Shown one piece after another: positions 1 through 8,515 of a stretch of 43,451 bases of DNA. Position numbers and translations under genes: made by a program. The DNA is from an uncultured Clostridia bacterium (GTDB lineage Bacteria > Bacillota > Clostridia > Christensenellales > Borkfalkiaceae): assembly GCA_944340905.1 (NCBI GenBank), contig CALVLT010000018.1, positions 1 to 43,451 of the forward strand, given 5' to 3'. The notes beneath the pieces were generated by a model that worked only from the letters and a program-made list of their open reading frames with translations, searched no databases and was not told the origin of the DNA. Position 1 is the stretch's first letter, and each line of letters starts with the position of its first letter.

Positions 1-3000
1 CCGTCGGGCGAGAGGATGCCCTCGATCGCCGCCGCCGAGCCGTTGGGGTTGAAGTGCACGTCCATCGTGGCGTTGTCCGAAAGATCGACGTACTGCGTCA
101 TGATCTGCCCGTTTTCGGCAAGCTTGCCGATGAGCGCAGGGCTTGCCACGAACTTGCCCTCGCCGTGCGAGATGGGAACGGAGAACACCTCCCCCGCCTC
201 CACAAGGGAGAGCCACGGCGACTTGACGCTCGCCACGCGCACGCGCACGATGCGCGACTGGTGCCGCGCAATGTCGTTATAGGTGAGCGTCGGGCAGGTC
301 TCGTCCGCATCGATGATCTTGCCGTAGGGCACAAGCCCCAATTTGATGAGCGCCTGGAAGCCGTTGCAGATGCCCCCCATCAGCCCCTGCCGTTCATCGA
401 GCAGGCGGCCGATCTCCTCGCGCACCCGTTCGCCGCGCAGGAACGCCGTGATGAACTTGCCCGAGCCGTCCGGCTCGTCGCCGCCCGAAAATCCGCCGGG
501 AAGGAATACGATCTGCGCCTGCGCCACCTTTTCGGCAAACGCATGCGCCGAGAGGGCGACCTCCTGCGCCGTGCGGTTGCGGATGACGAAAATTTCGGGC
601 TGCGCGCCCGCATCGGCAAACGCCTTGGCGGTATCGTATTCGCAGTTGGTGCCGGGGAACACGGGAATGAGCACGCGCGGCTTTGCGAACTTCACCTCGC
701 TCGCGCATGCGCTGCGGGTGCGGAAGGTGTAATTTTCCACGCTCTGTGCGGGCGTGGGAATGTTGCACGCATAGACGGGTTCGAGCTTTTCCTCGTAAAT
801 CTGCAAAAGATCGGTGAGGAGCAGCCGCTCGGAACCGAAGGAGATGGCGCCGACGGCGCTCGTCTCGCCCAGCGGCACGCCGATGGGAACGTCCTCCGAA
901 AGCTCTAAAATGAACGCGCCGTACTTGTAGGCAAATACCTCCTCCATGCTGACGCTGTCCGCATAGCGGAACCCCACCATGTTGCCGAAGCACATCTTCA
1001 TCACGCCCTCGGCAATGCCGCCGAACCCGGGCGTCCAGGCGGACACCGCCCTGCCCGTGGCGAGCAGCGACGTCACCCGCGCGTACACGCTCATCAAAGA
1101 CGCCGTGACGGGCAGCCCCGAAGTATCGTATTCGGGGGCGAGCAGCACGACCTTGTGCCCCGCCGCCTTGAACTCGGGGGAGACGACCTGCGAGGCCTTC
1201 CCCGTAGTGGCCGCAAAGGAGACGAGGGTGGGTGGAACGTCGATATGCTCGAAGGTGCCGCTCATGGAGTCCTTGCCTCCGATGGCGGCGACGCCCAGCC
1301 GCTTTTGCGCCTCGAACGCGCCGAGCAGGGCGGCGAGCGGCTGCCCCCAGCGCTTGGGATCGTGCCCGGGCTTCAAGAAATATTCCTGGAAGGAGAGATA
1401 GGTATCCTCCATGGAGGCGCCCGACGCGATGAGCTTGGAGACACTCTCCACCACCGCCAGATACGCCCCGTGATAGGGGCTTGCCTCGGTTACATAGGGA
1501 TTGCCCCCCCACGCCATGAAGGAGACGGTGTCCGTATGGCCCTTCTCCACCGATACGAGGTGCGCCATCGCCTGCGGCGGCGTGAGCTGATACCTGCCGC
1601 CGAAGGGCATGAGCACGGTGCCCGCGCCGATGGTGGAATCGAACCGCTCGGACAGGCCGCGCTTGGAGCAGACGTTCAGATCGCCCGCGAGCCGCCTGTA
1701 GTTGTCCGAAAAACTCCCCCTGACGGTGCGCCGCCAGTCTCCCCCGCTTGCCACCTGTACGCTGATATGTTTTTCCGCGCCGTTGGAGTTGAGGAAGGTG
1801 CGGGAAATATCCACGATGGTTTTGCCGTTCCAGCGCATGACGAGGCGGGGCGCCTGCGTGACGGTGGCAACGACTCTCGCCTCGAGATTTTCCTGTTCGG
1901 CGAGCGCGATGAATTCTTCCGCCTTGTCCGCCTCGACGACGACCGCCATGCGCTCCTGCGATTCGGAGATGGCAAGTTCGGTGCCGTCCAGCCCGTCGTA
2001 CTTCTTGGGCACGGCGTTGAGGTCGATGTCCAGTCCGTCCGCAAGTTCGCCGATGGCGACGCTCACGCCGCCCGCGCCGAAGTCGTTGCAGCGCTTGACG
2101 AGCAGCATCGCCTCCCGATTGCGGAACAGGCGCTGCAGCTTTCTCTCCTCGGGCGCGTTGCCCTTCTGCACTTCCGCGCCGCAGTGGGTGAGCGATTGGA
2201 GCGTGTGCGACTTGGAGGAACCCGTGGCGCCCCCGCAGCCGTCCCGCCCCGTTCTGCCGCCCAACAGGATGACCTTATCGCCGGGCGCGGGCACCTCGCG
2301 GCGCACGTTTTCGGCGGGCGTTGCCGCGATGACGGCGCCGATCTCCAGTCGCTTTGCCACATACCCGGGGTGATACAGCTCGTCCACCTGCCCCGTGGCA
2401 AGCCCGATCTGGTTGCCGTAGGAGGAATACCCCGCCGCCGCCGTCGTGCAGATCTTGCGCTGCGGGAGCTTGCCGGGCAAGGTGTCCCTGACGGGGACGA
2501 GCGGATCACCCGCGCCCGTCACGCGCATGGCGGCATAGACATAGCTCCTGCCCGAGAGCGGATCGCGGATGGCGCCGCCGATACAGGTGGCGGCGCCGCC
2601 GAACGGCTCGATCTCGGTGGGATGGTTGTGCGTCTCGTTCTTGAAGAGCAGCAGCCAGTCCTGCTCCTCCCCGTCCACGTTCACCTTGATTTTAACAGTG
2701 CAGGCGTTGATCTCCTCCGATTCGTCCAGCTTTTCCAGCATGCCCCGCTTTTTCAGGAGTTTGGCGGCGATCGTGCCCACGTCCATCAGGTTTATGGGCT
2801 TTTCGGTGCGCCCCGTCTCGATGCGCGCGGCAAGGTAGTCATCGTATGCCTTCTGCAAAATGCCGTCCTCGAACGTGACCGAATCGATGGTGGTCAGAAA
2901 GGTGGTGTGGCGGCAGTGGTCCGACCAATAGGTATCGAGCATGCGGATCTCGGTGAGCGTCGGGTCGCGCCCCTCCTTTCGGAAGTACTCCTGACAGAAG

Positions 3001-3578
3001 GCAACGTCGTCCGCGTCCATGGCGAGGTCGTACTTCTTGACGAAGTCCGAAAGCCCCTCCTCATCCATCTGCAAAAAGCCGGTGAGCGTGGGTACTTCGT
3101 CGGGAACGGGGTGGGCGAGCTTGAGCGTCTCGGGCAGGGCAAGGGAGGCCTCCCTGCTCTCCACGGGGTTGATGACGTATTTCTTGATCGCCTCCAGCTC
3201 CTCCTCGGTGAGGGCGCCGTACACCGCATACACCTTTGCCGTGCGGATGATGGGGCGCGGCTGCATGGAGATGAGCTGAATGCACTGCGCCGCCGAATCG
3301 GCGCGCTGGTCGAACTGCCCGGGAAGGTATTCCACCGCGAACACGCGCGCCCCCGCAAGATCGACGCACTCGCTCGCCCTGTCCATCTGCGGCTCGGAAA
3401 ACACCGTATGCACGCACTGGCGGAAGAGCGCCTCGTCGATCTCCTCCGCATCGTAGCGGTTGAGAAGGCGGATGCGCGAGACATTCGCAATGCCCAGAAG
3501 TTCGCGCACGTCCGCAAGAAGTGCGCGCGCCTCGTTGTCAAACCCCTCTTTTTTCTCTACGTACACTCTGTAGACCAT
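1..3578 (-). CDS. purL: Phosphoribosylformylglycinamidine synthase, single-chain (3' end beyond window)
   Basis: Converts FGAR, ATP and glutamine to FGAM, step 4 of purine synthesis, in the cytosol. The frame is open from an ATG at 3576-3578 to the window edge, about 1190 residues, so only a short C-terminal tail is missing. It is the large one-chain form: an N-terminal PurS-like domain, a linker with the family motif WSDHCRHTTF (about residue 215), two AIRS-like ATPase halves, and a fused class I glutaminase domain whose nucleophile Cys lies in GGICNGFQ, with the later HGEGKF. The start is supported by GGGAG nine bases upstream. It is last in the purH-purD-purL series, 19 nt after the purD stop. 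No separate purS or purQ is needed. Family assignment is certain. Confidence 0.97.
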   Translation of the reverse strand, partial: MVYRVYVEKKEGFDNEARALLADVRELLGIANVSRIRLLNRYDAEEIDEALFRQCVHTVFSEPQMDRASECVDLAGARVFAVEYLPGQFDQRADSAAQCIQLISMQPRPIIRTAKVYAVYGALTEEELEAIKKYVINPVESREASLALPETLKLAHPVPDEVPTLTGFLQMDEEGLSDFVKKYDLAMDADDVAFCQEYFRKEGRDPTLTEIRMLDTYWSDHCRHTTFLTTIDSVTFEDGILQKAYDDYLAARIETGRTEKPINLMDVGTIAAKLLKKRGMLEKLDESEEINACTVKIKVNVDGEEQDWLLLFKNETHNHPTEIEPFGGAATCIGGAIRDPLSGRSYVYAAMRVTGAGDPLVPVRDTLPGKLPQRKICTTAAAGYSSYGNQIGLATGQVDELYHPGYVAKRLEIGAVIAATPAENVRREVPAPGDKVILLGGRTGRDGCGGATGSSKSHTLQSLTHCGAEVQKGNAPEERKLQRLFRNREAMLLVKRCNDFGAGGVSVAIGELADGLDIDLNAVPKKYDGLDGTELAISESQERMAVVVEADKAEEFIALAEQENLEARVVATVTQAPRLVMRWNGKTIVDISRTFLNSNGAEKHISVQVASGGDWRRTVRGSFSDNYRRLAGDLNVCSKRGLSERFDSTIGAGTVLMPFGGRYQLTPPQAMAHLVSVEKGHTDTVSFMAWGGNPYVTEASPYHGAYLAVVESVSKLIASGASMEDTYLSFQEYFLKPGHDPKRWGQPLAALLGAFEAQKRLGVAAIGGKDSMSGTFEHIDVPPTLVSFAATTGKASQVVSPEFKAAGHKVVLLAPEYDTSGLPVTASLMSVYARVTSLLATGRAVSAWTPGFGGIAEGVMKMCFGNMVGFRYADSVSMEEVFAYKYGAFILELSEDVPIGVPLGETSAVGAISFGSERLLLTDLLQIYEEKLEPVYACNIPTPAQSVENYTFRTRSACASEVKFAKPRVLIPVFPGTNCEYDTAKAFADAGAQPEIFVIRNRTAQEVALSAHAFAEKVAQAQIVFLPGGFSGGDEPDGSGKFITAFLRGERVREEIGRLLDERQGLMGGICNGFQALIKLGLVPYGKIIDADETCPTLTYNDIARHQSRIVRVRVASVKSPWLSLVEAGEVFSVPISHGEGKFVASPALIGKLAENGQIMTQYVDLSDNATMDVHFNPNGSAAAIEGILSPD

Positions 3579-3597
3579 TTGTTACTCCCGAAATCGT

Positions 3598-4872
3598 TTA
3601 ATTTGCGTTCAGCGCTTTCAATGCTCTCGTTCCGATGTCGCGGCGCATATAGGCATTTTCAAAGTGAATTTTGTCGGCGAGCGCATAGGCGCGGGAAATC
3701 GCCTCTTTCAGTGTGTCCGCCGTGGCGACGGCGCCCAGCACCCTGCCGCCCGAGGTGACGAGCTGCCCGCCCTCGAGCTTTGCGCCCGCAATATAGATAT
3801 CCTCGTGCGCGCCGACCGCGGGCAAGGTGATGGGATAGCCCGTTGCGTACTTCTTCGGGTACCCGTCGGAGGCAAGTACCACGCAGCACGCCGCGCCCGA
3901 AGAAAAGCGCACCATGTCCGCATTCAGGCAGCCGCCGCGCACCGCAAGCATGATCTCGAGAAGGTCGCTCCTGAGCAGCGGCAGCACCACCTGCGTCTCG
4001 GGATCGCCGAACCGGCAGTTGTATTCGATGACCTTGGGGCCGTCCTTCGTCAGCATCAGGCCGAAGTACAGGCACCCCTTGAAGGTGCGCCCCTCGGCGT
4101 TCATTGCGCGGATGGTGGGCAGGAAAATTTTCTCCATGCACACGTCCGCGATCTCGGGCGTGTAGTACGGGTTGGGCGCGACCGTGCCCATGCCGCCCGT
4201 GTTCAGCCCCTCGTCGCCGTCCTTTGCGCGCTTGTGGTCCATGGAGGAGACCATGGGCACCACCGTCCTGCCGTCCGTGAAGGAGAGCACGGACACCTCC
4301 GGCCCCGTGAGGAATTCCTCGACGAGGATGCGCTCGCCGCTCGCGCCGAACACCTTGTCCACCATCATCTCTTGCACGGTGCGCCGCGCCTCGTCAAAGC
4401 TGTTCACGATGACGGCGCCCTTGCCCAGCGCCAGCCCGTCCGCCTTGATGACGGTGGGATAGCTTGCCGTGCGCAAGTATTCCACTGCCGCCGCAGGGTC
4501 GGTAAACGTCTCGCTCGCCGCCGTGGGAATGGAGTACTTCTTCATGAGGTTCTTGGAAAAGACCTTGCTGCCCTCGATGATCGCGGCGTCCTTGTTGGGA
4601 CCGAAACAGGGCACCCCCGCCGCCTCCAGCGCGTCCACACAGCCCAGAACGAGGGGATCGTCGGGCGTGACGACCGCAAAGTCCACCCTGCGGCTGCGCG
4701 CAAATTCCACGATGCCCGCGATGTCCGTCGCCTTGACGGGCACGCACTCGGCGTCTGCCGCAATGCCGCCGTTGCCGGGGAGTGCATAGATTTTCCCCGC
4801 ACGTGTGCTCTTTTTGAGTGCCTTGATGACGGCGTGCTCTCTTCCGCCGCCGCCCACTACCAGAATATCCAT
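3598..4872 (-). CDS. purD: Phosphoribosylamine-glycine ligase (GAR synthetase)
   Basis: Joins phosphoribosylamine and glycine using ATP, step 2 of purine synthesis. The 424-residue length is normal. The N-terminus reads MDILVVGGGGREHA, the nucleotide-like Rossmann start of PurD; the ATP-grasp core shows VIKADGLALGKG and, further on, the signature NTGGMGTVAPNPYY and EYNCRFGDPETQ. The frame is open further upstream, giving a possible 536-residue product, but that extension has no family likeness. The ATG at 4870-4872 is preceded by a purine-rich GAGG site and gives the canonical N-terminus. It lies 77 nt after purH and 19 nt before purL, so the three are probably co-transcribed. Confidence 0.97.
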   Translation of the reverse strand: MDILVVGGGGREHAVIKALKKSTRAGKIYALPGNGGIAADAECVPVKATDIAGIVEFARSRRVDFAVVTPDDPLVLGCVDALEAAGVPCFGPNKDAAIIEGSKVFSKNLMKKYSIPTAASETFTDPAAAVEYLRTASYPTVIKADGLALGKGAVIVNSFDEARRTVQEMMVDKVFGASGERILVEEFLTGPEVSVLSFTDGRTVVPMVSSMDHKRAKDGDEGLNTGGMGTVAPNPYYTPEIADVCMEKIFLPTIRAMNAEGRTFKGCLYFGLMLTKDGPKVIEYNCRFGDPETQVVLPLLRSDLLEIMLAVRGGCLNADMVRFSSGAACCVVLASDGYPKKYATGYPITLPAVGAHEDIYIAGAKLEGGQLVTSGGRVLGAVATADTLKEAISRAYALADKIHFENAYMRRDIGTRALKALNAN

Positions 4873-4949
4873 AGTCTGCCTCGCAACAAAAATGCTTGCG
4901 CGCAAACCCGCAATTTTCCTGCAGATTTGCGCGTCGGATCGTTCAAAGA

Positions 4950-6134
4950 TCAGTGATGGAACAGGCGCATGCCCGTGAACGCCATCACCATGTCGTGTGC
5001 GTCCGCCGCCGCGATGACGAGGTCGTCGCGCACCGAGCCGCCCGGCTCGGCGATATAGCTCACGCCGCTGCGGAAGGCACGCTCGATGTTGTCCGAGAAG
5101 GGGAAGAACGCATCGCTCCCCAGCGAGACCCCGCGGATGGTGGCAAGGTACGCCGCTTTTTCTTCCCGCGTGAAGGGCGCGGGGCGGACGGCGAAATTCT
5201 TGCGCCACTCCCCTTCGGCAAGCACCTCGTCCGCATCATCGGAGAGATACAAATCGATAATGTTGTTCTTTTCGGGCCTGCCCACCCCTTCCGCAAAGCG
5301 CAGGGAGAGCACCTTTTCATGCTGGCGCAGATGCCACAGGTCTGCCTTCTGCGCCGCCAGACGGGTGCAGTGGATACGGGACTGCTGCCCCGCGCCCACG
5401 CCGATCGCCTGCCCGTCCGCCGCAAAGCAGACGGAGTTGGACTGCGTATACTTGAGGGTGATGAGCGAGATAATGAGGTCGATCGCCTTGTCCTCGGGAA
5501 GATGCTTGTTCTTCGTGACGAGGTTGGCAAGCAGAGCGCGGTCGATCCTGAAATTGTTGCGTCCCTGCTCGAACGTGACGCCGAACACCTGCTTGCGCTC
5601 GATGGGCGCGGGAACGTAAGCGGGGTCGATCTTAACAATATTGTACCCGCCCTTGCGCTTTGTTTTGAGGATCTCCAGCGCCTTGGGCGAATAGGCGGGC
5701 GCAATGATGCCGTCCGAGACCTCGCGCGCGATGATGCGCGCCGTCACCTCGTCGCACTCGTCGGAGAGTGCGATCCAGTCGCCGAAGGAGGACATTCTGT
5801 CCGTTCCGCGCGCCCTTGCATAGGCGCAGGCGAGCGGGGAATCGTCCAATCCCTCGATATCGTCCACAAAACAGGAGCGTTTGAGCGCAGGCGAGAGCAG
5901 TTTGCCCACCGCCGCCGACGTGGGCGAGACGTGTTTGAAACTGGTGGCGGCGCACATGCCCGTCGCCTCCTTCAGCTCCTTGACGAGCTGCCAGGAGTTG
6001 AAGGCGTCGAGGAAGTTGATGTACCCCGGCCTGCCGTTCAAAATCTCCACGGGCAGTTCGCTGCCGTCCGCCATATAGATGCGGGCAGGTTTCTGATTGG
6101 GATTGCACCCGTACTTTAACTGAAATTCATTCAT
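4950..6134 (-). CDS. purH: AICAR formyltransferase, stand-alone (PurH without cyclohydrolase domain)
   Basis: Transfers a formyl group from 10-formyl-THF to AICAR, giving FAICAR. At 394 residues it is much shorter than bifunctional PurH (about 510). The missing part is the N-terminal MGS-like IMP cyclohydrolase domain. Transformylase motifs are intact: the catalytic Lys-His pair in SFKHVSP, the segments KYTQSNSV and GVGAGQQSRI, and a C-terminal block with SDAFFPF, EPGGSVRDD and FTGMRLFHH. The ATG at 6132-6134 has AGGAG eight bases upstream; the upstream in-frame extension runs into repeat DNA and is rejected. The absent cyclohydrolase is explained by the PurO-type gene at 7178-7897 in the same gene cluster. 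It is separated from purO by about 1 kb of repeats, so it may need its own promoter or read-through. Confidence 0.95.
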   Translation of the reverse strand: MNEFQLKYGCNPNQKPARIYMADGSELPVEILNGRPGYINFLDAFNSWQLVKELKEATGMCAATSFKHVSPTSAAVGKLLSPALKRSCFVDDIEGLDDSPLACAYARARGTDRMSSFGDWIALSDECDEVTARIIAREVSDGIIAPAYSPKALEILKTKRKGGYNIVKIDPAYVPAPIERKQVFGVTFEQGRNNFRIDRALLANLVTKNKHLPEDKAIDLIISLITLKYTQSNSVCFAADGQAIGVGAGQQSRIHCTRLAAQKADLWHLRQHEKVLSLRFAEGVGRPEKNNIIDLYLSDDADEVLAEGEWRKNFAVRPAPFTREEKAAYLATIRGVSLGSDAFFPFSDNIERAFRSGVSYIAEPGGSVRDDLVIAAADAHDMVMAFTGMRLFHH

Positions 6135-6473
6135 TGGTTTTCTCCTGTTGTGATTGTTACCTGTATTGCCATGGTTGTTGACCGTCTGGCGGATCATTCC
6201 TTCCGCCTCGCTTTGGGGGCTTGCCCTCCCTGTGCAAGGGAGGCAGCAGGCATCCTTGCATGGTACTGCGTCATTCAGAGGAGCCGAAGGCGACGAAGGA
6301 ATCCCCTGATAGGACGACACCGAGCACAATCCCCCCTGTCCTTGAGGGCTTCCCCCCTTAAAACGCTATCGCGTGTTAAAGGGGGCGGAACAGGCTCCCT
6401 CTCCGAGGGAGACTTTCCGTGTTTTCACGCCCGTAAGACAACGTAAGGGGGATTGCTCCGCTACGCTCCGTTC

Positions 6474-6535
6474 TGCTCGCCGCCGCAGGCGGCACACGAG
6501 CCTCGAAGAGGCGAAGTTATGACGATTGGCGAGCA
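6474..6535. repeat. Small folded element B, copy 1
   Basis: An outer stem TGCTCGCC (6474-6481) pairs with GGCGAGCA (6528-6535). It encloses two inner hairpins, GCCGC/GCGGC (6482-6493) and GCCTC-gaa-GAGGC (6500-6512), then the conserved single-stranded stretch GAAGTTATGAC. The same sequence recurs inverted at 15207-15268, and a diverged copy with a different but still pairing outer stem lies at 39502-39550. The sequence flanking it on the left (about 6442-6473) is also shared with the 15.2 kb copy. Confidence 0.75.
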
Positions 6536-6542
6536 TGGGGAA

Positions 6543-6836
6543 ACGTCATTCAGAGGAGCGGCGTAAGCCGCGACGAAGGAATCCCCTCGCAGAATGTGCA
6601 ATCCCCCCTGTCCTTTGGACATCCCCCCTTAAAACGCTATCGCGTGTTAAAGGGGGCGGAACAGGCTCCCTCTCCGAGGGAGCTGTCACCGAAGGTGACT
6701 GAAGGAGTACTCCTTCCGCCTCGCTCCGCTCGGCACCTCCCTCTTGGAGGGAGGCTGTTCGCGTTTTTGTGCCCGTAAGACAACGTAAGGGGGATTCTTC
6801 GCTCCGTTTCACTCCGCTCTGAATGACGGAAACAGG
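6543..6836. repeat. MITE-like inverted-repeat unit
   Basis: The left end reads GTCATTCAGAG, then purine-rich sequence ending GAATCCCCT. The right end reads AGGGGGATTCTTCG and ends CTCTGAATGAC. The ends are imperfect inverted repeats of about 40 nt around roughly 200 nt of other small repeats. Fragments of the same ends recur at 31123-31220 and 39440-39650. No transposase gene is present, so this would be a non-autonomous unit. Confidence 0.6.
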
Positions 6837-6840
6837 CTAC

Positions 6841-7177
6841 TGTCCTTGCTAAAATGATGTGGCAAAAGGCGTCACTGCGTTATGCCTTTTGCTCCCCTGT
6901 TTGCTGCTCACGCAGCTTTCGCGGAAAGGTGAATGCGCGGGCGTTATAACTGTTGCCACTGCCCGCGCAGAGGGTGAGGGTTGCGTCATGCCGATAAGCC
7001 CTGCGGGCTTTCGGCGCACGCCCGAACTGAGGTTTTTGCCATCGGTAGGGCAAAAACCGTGACCGAATTCCGGCCTACCCGTGTGAGACAAACCAAACGC
7101 AGAGCCGCAGGCGAACGTTGGGTTTTCTTTCCCCTCACGACTTTTTTCCGCGTCAGTTCACGGAAAAACGTGTGAAC
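6841..7177 (+). repeat. Multi-hairpin element A, copy 1 (candidate structured RNA or folded mobile element)
   Basis: Oriented so that it ends against the 3' end of purO. Hairpins in order: GCAAAAGGC/GCCTTTTGC (6862-6870/6884-6892); GCTGC-tcac-GCAGC (6903-6916); GCGCGGGC/GCCCGCGC (6935-6942/6961-6968) with loop containing CTGTTGC; AGCCC/GGGCT (6997-7009) inside a GCCGA/TCGGC stem; GGTTTTTGCC/GGCAAAAACC (7031-7058); AACCAAACG/CGTTGGGTT (7091-7124) enclosing GCC/GGC; and a terminal TTTTTCCG/CGGAAAAA (7143-7168) with loop CGTCAGTT. Related copies lie at 14830-15203 and 41029-41262. No coding capacity is evident. Confidence 0.8.
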
Positions 7178-7897
7178 TTATTTCGTGAATTTATTGATCA
7201 TCACGCTCTCTTCCTGCCATGTTCTGAGCGTGATGGCGCGGCAGTAGAGCGAGATTTTGTTGTCGGCGTCCAGATTTTCCCAGATCTCCCGCGCAAACTC
7301 GTGTACGTCGTTGGGAATGAGCACGCGCTCCGGCTCCCCCTCGAAGGTGGGCAGCGGCGAGCCGTCCCTTTCGTAGGTGTGCAGGAAGTGCCCCGTGCCG
7401 TTGACGGGTTCGTAGTCGAAGGTAAATCGGTTGCACTTTTCCCCCCTGCCGTCCGCACTCTTGAGAATGGACATCTCATAGGTGAACGCGCTCTTTTTCA
7501 GGTGGATGATGCCGCTGATGCGCGGCGTGTAGTTGGGCGCGTCCGGCTCGAACGTGCGCGTCTTTAAGGCGCAGCGGAAGCACTTGCCCATCTTCAGGTA
7601 TTCCTCGATGGTGTCCGTCTGGTCGCCGTTGGTGACGATGATGTCGTCCCCCACCCGCTTGACGGGCGAATAGATGATGAGGGAAGGATCGGAGACCTTG
7701 CTCTCGTCAAAGGGATAGATGGTGACGTTCTCCCCCTCCTCCACAAAGACGCGGTTGCGGGAATTTTCGCTCCTGCCCATGATGAAGTAGGCGAACATCG
7801 CCTTTCTCCCGTCCGAGGACTTGCCGATGACGATGCCGCGCCCGGGATAGGAATTGCCCGCAAGCGCGCGCTTCATGCTCTTTCTGACGTAACCCAT
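7178..7897 (-). CDS. purO: IMP cyclohydrolase, PurO type
   Basis: A 239-residue protein resembling the archaeal-type IMP cyclohydrolase family (PurO), which closes FAICAR to IMP, the last step of de novo synthesis. Support comes from the N-terminal segment NSYPGRGIVIG, the following FAYFIMGRSENSRNR, and length. The genomic logic agrees: the local PurH lacks its cyclohydrolase domain, and this gene sits inside the purine operon, 3 nt after the purN stop. The start ATG at 7895-7897 is the first in the frame and is tightly coupled to purN. The family is an NTN-hydrolase-like fold unrelated to the MGS domain of PurH. Immediately downstream lies element A copy 1, whose terminal hairpin probably acts as, or disrupts, the terminator. 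The exact catalytic residues are not identified here. Confidence 0.87.
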   Translation of the reverse strand: MGYVRKSMKRALAGNSYPGRGIVIGKSSDGRKAMFAYFIMGRSENSRNRVFVEEGENVTIYPFDESKVSDPSLIIYSPVKRVGDDIIVTNGDQTDTIEEYLKMGKCFRCALKTRTFEPDAPNYTPRISGIIHLKKSAFTYEMSILKSADGRGEKCNRFTFDYEPVNGTGHFLHTYERDGSPLPTFEGEPERVLIPNDVHEFAREIWENLDADNKISLYCRAITLRTWQEESVMINKFTK

Positions 7898-7900
7898 GGT

Positions 7901-8515
7901 TTACTCCTTTTGTTCGCTTAAAATGTGTGCGCAGACGGTCTCCACCGCCTGCGGAAGAATGACCCACTCCGCCTCGCGCATGACGCGCTTTTGCAGCGTC
8001 TCGGGCGTGTCGCCCTCCTCTACATTCACCGCCTTCTGCGCGATGATGGGGCCGCCGTCGCACACTTCGTTGACGAAGTGCACCGTTGCGCCCGTCACCT
8101 TGACGCCGCGCGCCAGCGCCGCCTCGTGCACCTTCAGCCCGTAAAATCCGGGGCCGCAGAAACTGGGGATGAGGGAGGGATGCACGTTGATGATGCGCAT
8201 CCCGTACCGCCTGGTGAACGCCTCGCTCAGAATGGTCATGAATCCCGCAAGGACGACCAGCCCGATGCCGTGCGCCTCCAGCGCGCCGAGAATGGCCTGC
8301 TCGCGCTGCGCGCGGTCGGGAATGCTCTTTTTGTCGGCGACGAATGTAGCAATGTGCGCCGCGCGCGCCCGCTCGAGGGCATAGGCGCCGGCGTTGTCGC
8401 TGACGACGAGCGCAAGCTCCCCCGAGGGGATGCCGCCCGCCGCGGCGCGGTCGATGATCGCCTGCAGGTTGGTGCCGCCGCCCGAACACAGGACGGCGAC
8501 GCGGACTTTGTTCAT
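7901..8515 (-). CDS. purN: Phosphoribosylglycinamide formyltransferase
   Basis: Transfers formyl from 10-formyl-THF to GAR (step 3). At 204 residues it has normal PurN length. The N-terminus [16 protein letters not shown] is the phosphate-binding loop of the family. The catalytic Asn-His pair lies in [10 protein letters not shown], and the later Asp in CDGGPIIAQ completes the triad. Its ATG overlaps the purM stop by four bases (ATGA), and its stop is followed after 3 nt by the purO start, so translation is probably coupled through this part of the operon. Nothing unusual. Confidence 0.97.
   Translation of the reverse strand: MNKVRVAVLCSGGGTNLQAIIDRAAAGGIPSGELALVVSDNAGAYALERARAAHIATFVADKKSIPDRAQREQAILGALEAHGIGLVVLAGFMTILSEAFTRRYGMRIINVHPSLIPSFCGPGFYGLKVHEAALARGVKVTGATVHFVNEVCDGGPIIAQKAVNVEEGDTPETLQKRVMREAEWVILPQAVETVCAHILSEQKE

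Larger units (their letters stand above)
6135..6840. repeat. Non-coding repeat cluster between purO and purH
   Basis: No credible gene. It holds several short repeat types seen elsewhere in the window. One is the unit starting TCATTCAGAG and ending AATCCCCT (6271-6307 and 6546-6588). Another is a C-run/G-run hairpin (CCCCCTTAAAAC paired with GTGTTAAAGGGGG) followed by CTCCCTCTCCGAGGGAG (about 6329-6410 and 6603-6690). Also present are the folded element at 6474-6535 and a segment near 6690-6765 with a GTCACC/GGTGAC hairpin. Such units are typical non-autonomous intergenic repeats. The longest nested structure is listed separately at 6543-6836. Confidence 0.8.

Noticed and set aside
1155-3758. 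Plus-strand open frame of 867 codons opposite purL
   Set aside because: It is antisense to a clear PurL, has no family likeness and no ribosome site; long antisense frames are common in GC-rich genes.
4873-5208. N-terminal extension of purD (536-residue version)
   Set aside because: It overlaps purH in another frame and lacks family sequence; the ATG at 4872 gives the canonical start.
6859-7175. Short open frames within element A
   Set aside because: They are not kept between copies; the stems are conserved, not the reading frames.
6841-7177. Element A as group II intron, tmRNA or 6S RNA
   Set aside because: No domain V, no tRNA-like ends or tag frame, and several copies in one region.
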